Shown: positions 42,582-51,226 of the stretch, in pieces
How the letters are laid out: each line of letters begins with the position of its first letter
Numbering within the stretch: the stretch's first letter is position 1
NCBI GenBank assembly: GCA_002294045.1
Contig: DBEP01000002.1
Coordinates: 62,001-126,000 of the forward strand
Reading direction: 5' to 3'
DNA length: 64,000 bases
Source of the DNA: Lachnoclostridium sp. UBA903
GTDB taxonomy: Bacteria; Bacillota; Clostridia; Lachnospirales; Lachnospiraceae
Translations under genes and position numbers: made by a program
Notes under the pieces: model-generated
The model's database searches: none
Told to the model about the DNA's origin: nothing
Seen by the model: the letters and a program-made list of their open reading frames with translations, nothing else

Positions 42582-44015
42582 ATGAGTAACGATAAGTATG
42601 TCAGCCCTTTATCCGAGCGCTATGCCAGTAGGGAAATGCAGTATATCTTTTCACCGGATATGAAATTCAGAACCTGGAGAAAGCTGTGGATTGCATTGGC
42701 GGAATCGGAAAAAGAGCTGGGTTTGAATATAACGGAAGAACAGATTGAAGAATTAAAGAAACATCAGGATGATATTAATTATGAGGTTGCCAGAGAAAGG
42801 GAAGTCTTAGTACGCCATGATGTTATGTCCCATGTATATGCTTATGGGGTACAATGTCCTTTGGCAAAGGGAATTATCCATTTGGGGGCCACTTCCTGTT
42901 ATGTAGGGGATAATACGGATATTATCGTAATGACGGAGGCTTTAAAGCTTATAAAAAAGAAGCTTCTCAATGTAATGAGCGAGCTATCAAAATTCGCCAT
43001 AAAATATAAAGGACTTCCCACCCTGGCATTTACACATTTCCAGCCGGCCCAGCCCACCACCGTAGGAAAAAGGGCCGCTTTATGGTTAATGGAATTGAAG
43101 CTGGACTATGATGATATCGGATATGTAATTGACAGCATGAGGTTATTGGGCTCCAAAGGCACCACCGGCACCCAGGCCAGTTTCCTGGAATTATTTGACG
43201 GGGACCATGACAAAATTAAGCGGCTGGACAAGAGGATTGCGGAAAAAATGGGTTTTGCGGATTGTTATCCCGTATCCGGCCAGACCTATTCCCGTAAGGT
43301 GGACACCAGGGTGGTGAATATTCTTGCAGGTATTGCCGCCAGCGCCCATAAATTTTCCAACGATATCCGGCTTCTCCAGCATCTGAAGGAAATCGAAGAG
43401 CCTTTTGAGAAGAATCAGATCGGTTCCTCCGCTATGGCTTATAAACGTAATCCTATGAGAAGCGAACGGATTGCCGCCCTTTCCAATTATGTTATGGCGG
43501 ATGTTATGAATCCGGCAATTACCTCCGCCACCCAGTGGTTTGAAAGGACCCTGGATGATTCCGCCAACAAGCGTATCAGCATTCCGGAGGCATTTCTGGC
43601 GGTGGACGGAATTCTGGATTTATACTTAAATGTAGTGGACGGTCTTGTGGTATATCCTAAGGTAATTGAAAAACGCCTGATGGCGGAGCTTCCATTTATG
43701 GCGACGGAAAATATTATGATGGATGCCGTAAAACGGGGCGGTGACAGGCAGGAACTTCATGAGCGCATAAGAATCCTGTCCATGGAAGCAGGAAGAAACG
43801 TAAAAGAAAAAGGACTGGATAATAACCTCCTGGAATTAATCGCCGCAGATCCGACTTTTCACATGACCATGGAGGAATTGAAGAAAACCATGGACCCGGC
43901 CAGATATACCGGACGTTCCGAGCAGCAGGTGGAAGAGTTTATCGGGGAGGTAATACAACCCATACTAGATGAGAATAAAGATTTATTGGGACTGAAAGCG
44001 GATATTAAAGTATAA
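42582..44015 (+). CDS. purB: Adenylosuccinate lyase
   Basis: 477 residues of the fumarase/aspartase superfamily. It cleaves SAICAR to AICAR and adenylosuccinate to AMP. The superfamily signature appears as GSSAMAYKRNPMRSE; the catalytic His region is HLGATSCYVGDN and the TFAHFQPAQPTT-like segment reads THFQPAQPTT. The length and the RYASREMQYIFSPDMKFRTWRKLW start match the longer human-like PurB group rather than the short Bacillus form. The start follows AGGAGG. It is the third purine gene in the run purC-purF-purB. Confidence 0.95.
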   Translation: MSNDKYVSPLSERYASREMQYIFSPDMKFRTWRKLWIALAESEKELGLNITEEQIEELKKHQDDINYEVAREREVLVRHDVMSHVYAYGVQCPLAKGIIHLGATSCYVGDNTDIIVMTEALKLIKKKLLNVMSELSKFAIKYKGLPTLAFTHFQPAQPTTVGKRAALWLMELKLDYDDIGYVIDSMRLLGSKGTTGTQASFLELFDGDHDKIKRLDKRIAEKMGFADCYPVSGQTYSRKVDTRVVNILAGIAASAHKFSNDIRLLQHLKEIEEPFEKNQIGSSAMAYKRNPMRSERIAALSNYVMADVMNPAITSATQWFERTLDDSANKRISIPEAFLAVDGILDLYLNVVDGLVVYPKVIEKRLMAELPFMATENIMMDAVKRGGDRQELHERIRILSMEAGRNVKEKGLDNNLLELIAADPTFHMTMEELKKTMDPARYTGRSEQQVEEFIGEVIQPILDENKDLLGLKADIKV

Positions 44016-44150
44016 TTATCAAAGGATTCATTCCTGGTACGGCGTTTTCTGTTTAACCGTTCGGAAAACACTTCAGGGTATAAGAAAAATATAAAGTGAC
44101 ACATAACGAACTTGCGACAGCACCTTTCTTAACTCTGCGATATATTCAAT

Positions 44151-44199
44151 AAATGTGAAATAAAAACTGGTACAGCCGGTTTCTGTTTCACATTTTTTT
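44151..44199 (+). terminator. Terminator after purB
   Basis: AAATGTGAAA pairs with TTTCACATTT, with an inner ACTGG/CCGGT hairpin, and is followed by T residues. It lies about 135 bases after purB. Confidence 0.75.
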
Positions 44200-44262
44200 G
44201 TTTATAATGTATACAAGTACGCGAATTAATACGGCTTAATATAACAATTTTATTTGAAAAAA

Positions 44263-44291
44263 TTGCAAATAAAAAATATCTGTGATATTAT
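44263..44291 (+). promoter_or_regulatory. Predicted promoter of the histidine kinase gene
   Basis: TTGCAA (44263-44268) and TATTAT (44286-44291), 17-base spacing, about 135 bases before the start codon. The rest of the 44016-44427 gap holds the purB terminator and no gene. Confidence 0.5.
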
Positions 44292-44427
44292 TCAGTCAAC
44301 TATGACATACCATTATTTGTATAGGAAATGGTAAGAATATATAAGAAAAGGAAAACATAAGCGGAAAAAAGCTGAGAAACAATGGAAAAACAGATTCGGG
44401 TAAATAAGCTTGAGAGGGATTAATCAC

Positions 44428-46173
44428 ATGAAAAAAAGAAGATTTTTACGAGGTGAAACTATTCACCAACGGTTGGTGTCGGCATTTTTGTTTGTTACGG
44501 TAAGCTGTCTTTTGCTTTCCGGGATTGTATCCTATATTGCCCTTATTTCCGTGGAGCGGAATAAGACGGAAACAGCCATGATTTCAAACCTGGAGCAGGT
44601 GACCCGGAATATGGACCGGTTATATCTGTATATGTGCCAGATATCCCAGCAAATGATGCCCCAGGGGAATATAGGCAACCTGCTGGATTCTTATCTTACA
44701 TATGGCAATTCCTATGAGTTATACCGGGCGAAAAACCAGATTGCAAAAGAACTGGTTACCATAGCATTCCCAAGCTCGGATATCAGCCTGTTGTGCTACT
44801 ATAACCAGGATACGGGGAGCAGTTTGTTCGAAAGTTTCACTTTCAAGGAAGACTATAATTTTGCCAGATTACCGGAAGCCGTCCGGGTGGGGGATATTGT
44901 GTATGGCGGTTTTCATTCTTCCCTGCGGAAATATGAAGAGAAAATGGTTATTTCCCTGGTAAGAAATTGTTATTTTTCAGATAATTCCAATATTATGATT
45001 TATGTCGAAGCGAAGGTGGATATGCCGGGATATATTGAAACCCAGTCAGGAAAAGAAATCAGTAAAAAAATGCCCTGTGTTTTACTGCAGGCCGATGAGA
45101 AAGGAAGAATCTGTTACAGCAGCAATGAAAAAGAGTTTCCTCTTAAGAATGGACTGACATTAAGGGACATTTTTCCGAATGGGGAGGAAAAAGGAAAGTA
45201 CGGCCAATATTTTGCCGTGGCGCAGACCAGCGATATCGGTTATACCAATTTGATTGTAATGCGTTTAAGTGATTATAAGAGGGAATTATACCAATGGTTT
45301 GAACGCAGTATTATGGTATTCCTGATTTCCATTATTATGCTTTATTTTGTAGTATTTATGATTAACCGTATCATTTACCGGCCGCTGAAACTGTTTGAGA
45401 AAGAAATCAGGAAGCTGGGCGAGGGCAGTTTTGAACAGATTGAATACGATACCGGTGTCCTGGAGTTTAATCAGTTGTTTGGACAGTTCAACCAGATGAA
45501 ACAACAGATTAAAAATCTTCTTGCTGATGTTGAAACAACGGAGAAAGAGAAAAACCAATTAGTACTGGAAAAACTGATATATCAGATTAATCCTCATTTC
45601 CTGATGAATACGTTAAATTCGGTACATTGGCTGGCTAAACTCCATAATCAGCCTCAAATCAGCAGATTTATTACGGATCTTAACTCCATACTGGCCTATA
45701 ATCTAGGGAAACTGGATAAAATTACAACCTTTCGTTCGGAGATAAATATGCTGAGAAGCTATATTAATCTGCAAAAAATGCGTTATGATTTTGAGGCGGA
45801 TATTGAAGTGGAAGAAGGAGAATACCTGGAACAGCCCACAGTCAGGATGTTATTGCAGCCACTTGTGGAGAATGCGATCAGGTACGGACTGGGAGAGGAC
45901 GGAATCATACATGTACGTATTTTTTACCACGAGAGAAGGAAACTTGCTGTAATTATAATTGAAGACAGGGGAAAAGGACTTTCCAGGGAAAAATTATTGC
46001 AGTTTCAGGAGCCTTTCCGGTACAGTCAGGACGGCGCTTCGGAAAATACAGGAATCGGGCTGCGGTATGTCCGCTCCATGCTGGAATCGTATTACGGCGA
46101 CAAAGCAATTATGAGTATTAACAGTGAAATGGGTAAAGGAACAAAAATTACCCTGCTCCTGCCGGATGAATAA
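44428..46173 (+). CDS. Sensor histidine kinase, YesM type
   Basis: 581 residues. Membrane segment 1 (LVSAFLFVTVSCLLLSGIVSYI), an extracellular sensor of about 250 residues, membrane segment 2 (SIMVFLISIIMLYFVVFMI), HAMP, then a His_kinase domain with the phospho-His in INPHFLMNTLNSVHW and an HATPase with LVENAIRYGLG and GIGLRYVRSML. This class pairs with AraC-type regulators to control sugar transporters. The ATG at 44428 is chosen over a TTG at 44410, because GAGAGGGA lies between them as ribosome site. Its partner gene starts 100 bases downstream. Confidence 0.9.
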   Translation: MKKRRFLRGETIHQRLVSAFLFVTVSCLLLSGIVSYIALISVERNKTETAMISNLEQVTRNMDRLYLYMCQISQQMMPQGNIGNLLDSYLTYGNSYELYRAKNQIAKELVTIAFPSSDISLLCYYNQDTGSSLFESFTFKEDYNFARLPEAVRVGDIVYGGFHSSLRKYEEKMVISLVRNCYFSDNSNIMIYVEAKVDMPGYIETQSGKEISKKMPCVLLQADEKGRICYSSNEKEFPLKNGLTLRDIFPNGEEKGKYGQYFAVAQTSDIGYTNLIVMRLSDYKRELYQWFERSIMVFLISIIMLYFVVFMINRIIYRPLKLFEKEIRKLGEGSFEQIEYDTGVLEFNQLFGQFNQMKQQIKNLLADVETTEKEKNQLVLEKLIYQINPHFLMNTLNSVHWLAKLHNQPQISRFITDLNSILAYNLGKLDKITTFRSEINMLRSYINLQKMRYDFEADIEVEEGEYLEQPTVRMLLQPLVENAIRYGLGEDGIIHVRIFYHERRKLAVIIIEDRGKGLSREKLLQFQEPFRYSQDGASENTGIGLRYVRSMLESYYGDKAIMSINSEMGKGTKITLLLPDE

Positions 46174-46273
46174 GATAATCGGATTTGAGGCTGTTGAAAA
46201 AGTTCTTTCTGGGATAGCGAAAAGAATAAAGGTGTATATAGATTCACAATAAGTAATAAGGAGGAAAGTGACA

Positions 46274-47347
46274 ATGATTAAGGTTTTGATAGTGGATGAT
46301 GATAAACTGGCCAGAAAGGGAATTATATCATTATTGCATGAGGGGCAATATAATATGCAGGTGGTGGGAGACGTACAAAATGGAAAGGCCGCGCTTAGGT
46401 TTCTGGAAAAAGAAACGGCGGACCTGGTTTTTGCGGATATAGACATGCCGGAAATGACGGGACTGGAACTGATGCAGATCTGTAAGGACAGATATCCGGA
46501 CCTGAAATTTGTGGTACTGACGTTCTATGAAGAATTTCCTTATGTCAGACAGGCCCTCCGGCTTGGTGCGCTGGATTATATCTCAAAACTGCGAATGGAG
46601 ATGGAAGATTGTGACAGTTTGCTAAACCGTATCCGGCAGATGATGGAGGACAGGGGTTTTAAATCTGATGCAGAGGGGAATCGGGCAGCAGAGGATGCAG
46701 AAACCGTGCTGCCGGATGACTGGTGGAAGGAGATTACGGACGAATGGAAAAAGATGTACTGGATTTATGACGAAGATGCCTATCAGATCCTGTGCAAGAG
46801 CATGAAGGAAAATAAGGTTACCGTCCGCAGAATGGAGCATCTGGCAGTAAGGCTGATCCAAACCGTGGAGATTGAAACCGGAAGAGAGAGTACGCTGATT
46901 CCGGTATTTGAAGAAGAGAAGAATCTGTATGAATGGCTTAACGGATGGAGGAAAGAATTGTCCCAATGGGCACTCGTTCAGGAAAGTCTTGATAAAACCT
47001 CTGTCTGTATTATGAAAGCCGTTGTATATATTCGGAATCATATCAATCTTCCGCTGCATACGGAGGAGATAGGCGGCTTAGTCGGCATGAGCAGAAGCTA
47101 TTTCAGCGTGAATTTCAAAAAGCTGACCGGCAGGAATTATCATGACTTTGTACGGAAGGAACGGATAAAATATGCAAAGAAACTTTTGGCAGATACGGAC
47201 AAAGGAATCAATGAGATAGCAGCGGCTGCCGGCTATGAAGATGTAAATTACTTCAATCGTGTGTTTCTGGAGGAGGCGGGCTGCACTCCGAACCAGTTCC
47301 GTAAAAAATGTTTTCAATATTCAGAACAATTTTTTTGTAAAGAATAA
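46274..47347 (+). CDS. AraC-type response regulator, YesN type
   Basis: 357 residues. The N-terminal receiver has the acidic pocket VDDD and phospho-acceptor Asp55 in FADIDMPEM, with Lys in LDYISKL. The C-terminal AraC domain has two helix-turn-helix motifs (TEEIGGLVGMSRSYFSVNFKKLTG and INEIAAAAGYEDVNYFNRVFLEEAG, shown in part here). It would activate the permease operon that follows when the membrane kinase senses a sugar. A GTG at 46268 is an alternative start only a few bases from GGAGG; the ATG at 46274 has better spacing. Confidence 0.9.
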   Translation: MIKVLIVDDDKLARKGIISLLHEGQYNMQVVGDVQNGKAALRFLEKETADLVFADIDMPEMTGLELMQICKDRYPDLKFVVLTFYEEFPYVRQALRLGALDYISKLRMEMEDCDSLLNRIRQMMEDRGFKSDAEGNRAAEDAETVLPDDWWKEITDEWKKMYWIYDEDAYQILCKSMKENKVTVRRMEHLAVRLIQTVEIETGRESTLIPVFEEEKNLYEWLNGWRKELSQWALVQESLDKTSVCIMKAVVYIRNHINLPLHTEEIGGLVGMSRSYFSVNFKKLTGRNYHDFVRKERIKYAKKLLADTDKGINEIAAAAGYEDVNYFNRVFLEEAGCTPNQFRKKCFQYSEQFFCKE

Positions 47348-47438
47348 TTTTATAAAATTTGTATTATTTATTGGAAACATAAGGCTATATTTACGATTGC
47401 ATAATCATGATATCCTATAGAAGAAAAAAAGGTAACTG

Positions 47439-47458
47439 TACAGGTTACAAAGTTTTGG
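47439..47458 (+). promoter_or_regulatory. Palindromic site before the permease operon
   Basis: GGTAACTGTACAGGTTACA contains GTAAC and GTTAC around a central TGTACA, an imperfect inverted repeat about 22 bases before the first permease start. It could be a regulator site or a leader hairpin; no matching second copy was found. Confidence 0.3.
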
Positions 47459-47479
47459 AAAGCTTCAGGAGGATTATGA

Positions 47480-48370
47480 ATGCATAATAAAAAATTTTTA
47501 AAACATTATTATATTATGGTGATGCCCGGATTAGTGTGGCTGATTCTGTTTAGTATCGTACCGATGTTTGGAGTTATCATGGCATTCCAGGATTTTAATC
47601 CGGTTCAGGGTATCTTAAAGTCAGAATTTATCGGGCTTGATAATTTCCGGTATATGTTTGTTATGAGTGATATCAGGCAGGTATTTATAAATACTTTGAT
47701 AATTGCAGTCGGTAAGATAATCGGTAATATTGCGGTTCCTCTTGTCTTTGCACTGCTGCTGAATGAATTACGGTGGAAACGCCTTGCAAGACCTATTCAG
47801 ACAGTGGTTTATCTTCCCTATTTCCTTTCCTGGGTTATTCTGGGTGACATTATCCTGAATATTTTTGCTTTTACGGGGCCGGTTAACGGAGTCCTTTCTT
47901 TTCTGAGCCTGGAGCCCGTAAATTTTTTCGGAAGGGCGGACTTGTTCCGGCCACTGGTAATCGGCACGGATATCTGGAAAGTATTTGGCTATAATGCGGT
48001 AATTTATCTTGCAGCCCTTCTTGGAATCGACCCCACCCTTTATGAGGCGGCAGCAGTGGATGGGGCCGGACGGTTTAAGCGGGTATTACATATAACCCTT
48101 CCTGGTATCAGGACAACCGTAATACTTCTGGCCATTTTGGCCCTCGGCAGCGTATTGAATGCAGGGTTTGAACAGATATTTAATCTCTATAATCCGGTGG
48201 TATATTCTACCGGGGATATTATAGATACCTGGGTATACCGGGCCGGTCTTACCGAGCTGCAGTTCAGCCTGGCTACGGCAGTAGGGCTTCTAAAATCAGT
48301 AGTAAGCCTGATTCTGATTACCCTTGGTTATTGGCTGGCAGACAAATTTGCCGGCTATAAGATATTTTAA
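47480..48370 (+). CDS. ABC sugar permease, LplB/YteP type
   Basis: 296 residues, about six membrane helices. The EAA loop is YEAAAVDGAGRFKRVLHITLPG, and the N-terminal PGLVWLILFSIVPMFGVIMAFQD is typical of the LplB group controlled by YesM/YesN-type systems. With the next gene it forms the channel of an importer. The starch-degrading neighbours suggest maltodextrins, although many LplB transporters carry pectin or xylan fragments. No ATPase is encoded in the operon. The start follows CAGGAGG. Confidence 0.92.
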   Translation: MHNKKFLKHYYIMVMPGLVWLILFSIVPMFGVIMAFQDFNPVQGILKSEFIGLDNFRYMFVMSDIRQVFINTLIIAVGKIIGNIAVPLVFALLLNELRWKRLARPIQTVVYLPYFLSWVILGDIILNIFAFTGPVNGVLSFLSLEPVNFFGRADLFRPLVIGTDIWKVFGYNAVIYLAALLGIDPTLYEAAAVDGAGRFKRVLHITLPGIRTTVILLAILALGSVLNAGFEQIFNLYNPVVYSTGDIIDTWVYRAGLTELQFSLATAVGLLKSVVSLILITLGYWLADKFAGYKIF

Positions 48371-48392
48371 GACAGGAAGGAGCGGCTTACCA

Positions 48393-49277
48393 TTGATAGA
48401 ACATAAAAACTTAAGTTCTAAAATTTTTGATACTTTCAATGTTATAATTTTAATTCTGATTGCCCTGCTCTGTATTATTCCCCTATGGTATATTTTATGT
48501 ATTTCGTTGAGTGACAAAACAGCGGTGAATTCAGGGATGGTAACCTTATGGCCAGTTGGGTTTAACCTGTTTTCCTATCAGAGAATCATGGGGGAGAGTG
48601 CATTTTTTATCTCTTTTTTAACCTCTGTCAAGAGAGTGTTTCTTGGAGGAATTGCAGGTATCGGCTGTATCCTGCTGACGGCTTATCCTTTGTCAAAGAC
48701 CGCCAGACAGTTTCCGAAGCGGAATATCTTTGTGTGGATACTGGTATTTTGTATGCTGTTTAACGGCGGCACCGTACCCTGGTATCTGACTATGAGGAAT
48801 TATAAACTGATAGATAATATATGGGGGCTGGTACTATCGGGAAGCCTTCCGGTGTTTCATGTAATACTGGTGGTGAATTTTTTCAGGAATCTTCCCGGCG
48901 CCCTGGAAGAAGCGGCCTATGTGGACGGCGCGGGGCCGTGGCGGACCTTTTTTTCCATTTTCATTCCCTTATCCAAGCCGGTAATTGCTACCATTGCACT
49001 ATTTACGATAGTCGGACACTGGAATGAATTCTTCCAGGGACTGGTTCTAAGTACAAAACAGTCCAATTACCCCTTACAGACTTATATCCAGCAGATGGTG
49101 GTGACGGCGGATTTTTCCACAATGAATGTGGAACAGATTGAGCAGGCCGTAAAACTCAATAACAGATCCCTGGACGCAGCTAAGATTTTTATAGCCATGA
49201 TACCCATCCTGGTGATTTATCCGTTCCTGCAAAAGTATTTTGTTACCGGTATTACTTTGGGTTCCGTGAAAGAATAG
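48393..49277 (+). CDS. ABC sugar permease, LplC/YtcP type
   Basis: 294 residues from a TTG start at 48393 (LIEHKNLSSKIFDTFNV), preceded by AGGAAGGAG at 48374-48382. An in-frame ATG at 48324 lies inside the previous gene without a ribosome site and would add 23 unrelated residues. The protein has about six membrane helices and the EAA loop EEAAYVDGAGPWRTFFSIFIPLSKP. The end IPILVIYPFLQKYFVTGITLGSVKE is the family signature. It partners the upstream LplB-type permease. Confidence 0.92.
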   Translation: MIEHKNLSSKIFDTFNVIILILIALLCIIPLWYILCISLSDKTAVNSGMVTLWPVGFNLFSYQRIMGESAFFISFLTSVKRVFLGGIAGIGCILLTAYPLSKTARQFPKRNIFVWILVFCMLFNGGTVPWYLTMRNYKLIDNIWGLVLSGSLPVFHVILVVNFFRNLPGALEEAAYVDGAGPWRTFFSIFIPLSKPVIATIALFTIVGHWNEFFQGLVLSTKQSNYPLQTYIQQMVVTADFSTMNVEQIEQAVKLNNRSLDAAKIFIAMIPILVIYPFLQKYFVTGITLGSVKE

Positions 49278-49315
49278 CCCAATGCTAATATAAATAATTT
49301 TAGAGGAGGATAAGA

Positions 49316-51064
49316 ATGAGAGGAAAAAAAATAACAGCAATCTTATTAATTTTTGTAACGGCATTGTCTTTGTCTGCCTGTGGGAAGGGTAACAATATGG
49401 AAAGCACAAAAGGCACCGGAGCAAATGTTAAAACAGGGGACGTGGCAAACAGTGAGGAACTGACTTCCGGCAGGGAAGCTTCGGGTGATGGGACATTAAC
49501 GGATCCTTTCGGCAAATATGCTGAGCCGGTTACCATTCATTTAGGGGCGGGCCTAAATCCCAATGCAACTTTTCCGGAAGGACAGAGCCTGGAAAAAAAT
49601 GATTACCTGGATTTTATAAAGGAGCAATTTAATATTAATATTGTATATGACTGGATAGCCTCCACTACCGACCTGGAGCAGAAGGTAAATCTGTGCATTG
49701 CCAGTAATACGCTTCCGGATATTATCAACGTAAATGCGACCCAGTACCGGGCTATGATAAAATACAAGCAGTTACAGCCTATTACCGCTGCTTTTAATAA
49801 CTGTGCCTCCGATATGCTGAAAAGTTTTGTAAGCAGCGGCGGAGAAGCTTTGCAGAACCTGATTACGGCAGAAGGGGAAATAATGGCAATTCCGGCACCC
49901 GAAATCATTGCCGGAAGTGTTAACACCATGTGGATCCGTCAGGACTGGCTGGATAAGCTTGGTCTGGAGATCCCGAAAACCGTAGAGGATCTGGAAAAGG
50001 TAGCCGAAGCTTTTGTGACCCGGGACCCGGACGGCAATGGCGCGGCAGATACCATCGGCATTATGGGTCCTTCCAATACGGGGCAGCTGACCGGAGTGGG
50101 CGGCAATCAGTTCGGCCTGGATGCTGTATTTGCAGCTTTTGGCTCCTATCCCCGTTACTGGATTAAGGATGACAGCGGTAACGTAACCTATGGCTCCATT
50201 GCACCGGAAACCAAAGAAGCCCTGGCAGAACTGGCTTTCATGTATCAGAAAAAATTAATTGACCCTGAATTACTGGTACGCAGCGACAGTACCGAGCCTG
50301 TCTTAGCGGGTAAGGCCGGTATCTTTTTCGGGCCCTGGTGGAGTGGCTATACCATGCAGGATTCCATATTTGAGCATGGAATTGACTGGCAGGCTTATGC
50401 GGTTCCCCTAAACAGTGAGGGCGGATTTGTGGCAAAGATGGCAGCACCGACAAGCCAGTATGTTGTAGTTACGAAAAACTGCAAGTATCCGGAAGCAGCA
50501 CCTAAAATTATAAATTTGCTTCTCCGTGATGAACAGAAGTGGATTGAATCAGGCTTAAAGGAAAAATTAAATCCATCCGATGTTTATCCGTTATTTAACG
50601 TGTATGACAATGCCGATGAAATCGAATTCTCCCATGATGTCTTAAAGAAATGGATGAACAACGAAATTACCATGGACGATATTGATTTTGGCACTCATAA
50701 GTTATTGAAGAACGATATGGAGGTAATGAAAGAGTTAAAGAAAGAGCCCTACAATGACTATAGTTCCAAGTATTGGGACCTTGAAAATGAAAAAGCGAAA
50801 TCCAACTTAGGCCGTCTGGTTTCCATTATGGTCGGAGAGCGTCCTCTGGTAGAAGACGGGTATGAAAAAATTTACAGTTTATATTATGGCCAGACAGACA
50901 CCATGGCATCCAACTGGTCCAACCTGGAAAAGCTGGAAGAAGAGACCTATGCAAAAATTATTATGGGTCAGGCACCCGTCGATTTCTTTGACGAATTTGT
51001 GAATAATTGGCTGAAACAGGGCGGACAGGATATTATTAAGGAAATTACGGAAGAGATTAATTAA
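49316..51064 (+). CDS. Extracellular oligosaccharide-binding lipoprotein, LplA/YtcQ type
   Basis: 582 residues. Signal peptide with lipobox LSAC (Cys near 22), a low-complexity tether of about 40 residues, and a long solute-binding fold of the LplA type, larger than ordinary CUT1 binding proteins. Visible landmarks are NIVYDWIASTTDLEQK, LPDIINVNATQYRAM, VNTMWIRQDWLDKLGLEIPKT and a calcium-binding-like DPDGNGAADTIG. It feeds the two upstream permeases. It is 38 bases after them, with a GAGGAGG ribosome site. The amylase gene follows after about 160 bases. Confidence 0.9.
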   Translation: MRGKKITAILLIFVTALSLSACGKGNNMESTKGTGANVKTGDVANSEELTSGREASGDGTLTDPFGKYAEPVTIHLGAGLNPNATFPEGQSLEKNDYLDFIKEQFNINIVYDWIASTTDLEQKVNLCIASNTLPDIINVNATQYRAMIKYKQLQPITAAFNNCASDMLKSFVSSGGEALQNLITAEGEIMAIPAPEIIAGSVNTMWIRQDWLDKLGLEIPKTVEDLEKVAEAFVTRDPDGNGAADTIGIMGPSNTGQLTGVGGNQFGLDAVFAAFGSYPRYWIKDDSGNVTYGSIAPETKEALAELAFMYQKKLIDPELLVRSDSTEPVLAGKAGIFFGPWWSGYTMQDSIFEHGIDWQAYAVPLNSEGGFVAKMAAPTSQYVVVTKNCKYPEAAPKIINLLLRDEQKWIESGLKEKLNPSDVYPLFNVYDNADEIEFSHDVLKKWMNNEITMDDIDFGTHKLLKNDMEVMKELKKEPYNDYSSKYWDLENEKAKSNLGRLVSIMVGERPLVEDGYEKIYSLYYGQTDTMASNWSNLEKLEEETYAKIIMGQAPVDFFDEFVNNWLKQGGQDIIKEITEEIN

Positions 51065-51226
51065 ATGTTTAATTCTATCAGTTTTATGGCCTGTGGGATA
51101 CAACCGGGTAAAAATCGGAGCATCAGCAGGCTGATATCAGAGGGCTGCGTGAGAAGGTATCAATTCCAAATGGGATCTATCTATGCCATCTGAGGGCAGT
51201 CCCTTAAAAAAGGCGGGAGGTATATA

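Noticed and set aside
51065..51226. Possible T-box or riboswitch before the amylase gene
   Set aside because: No T-box core or known aptamer motif is present, and no terminator with a T tract precedes the start.
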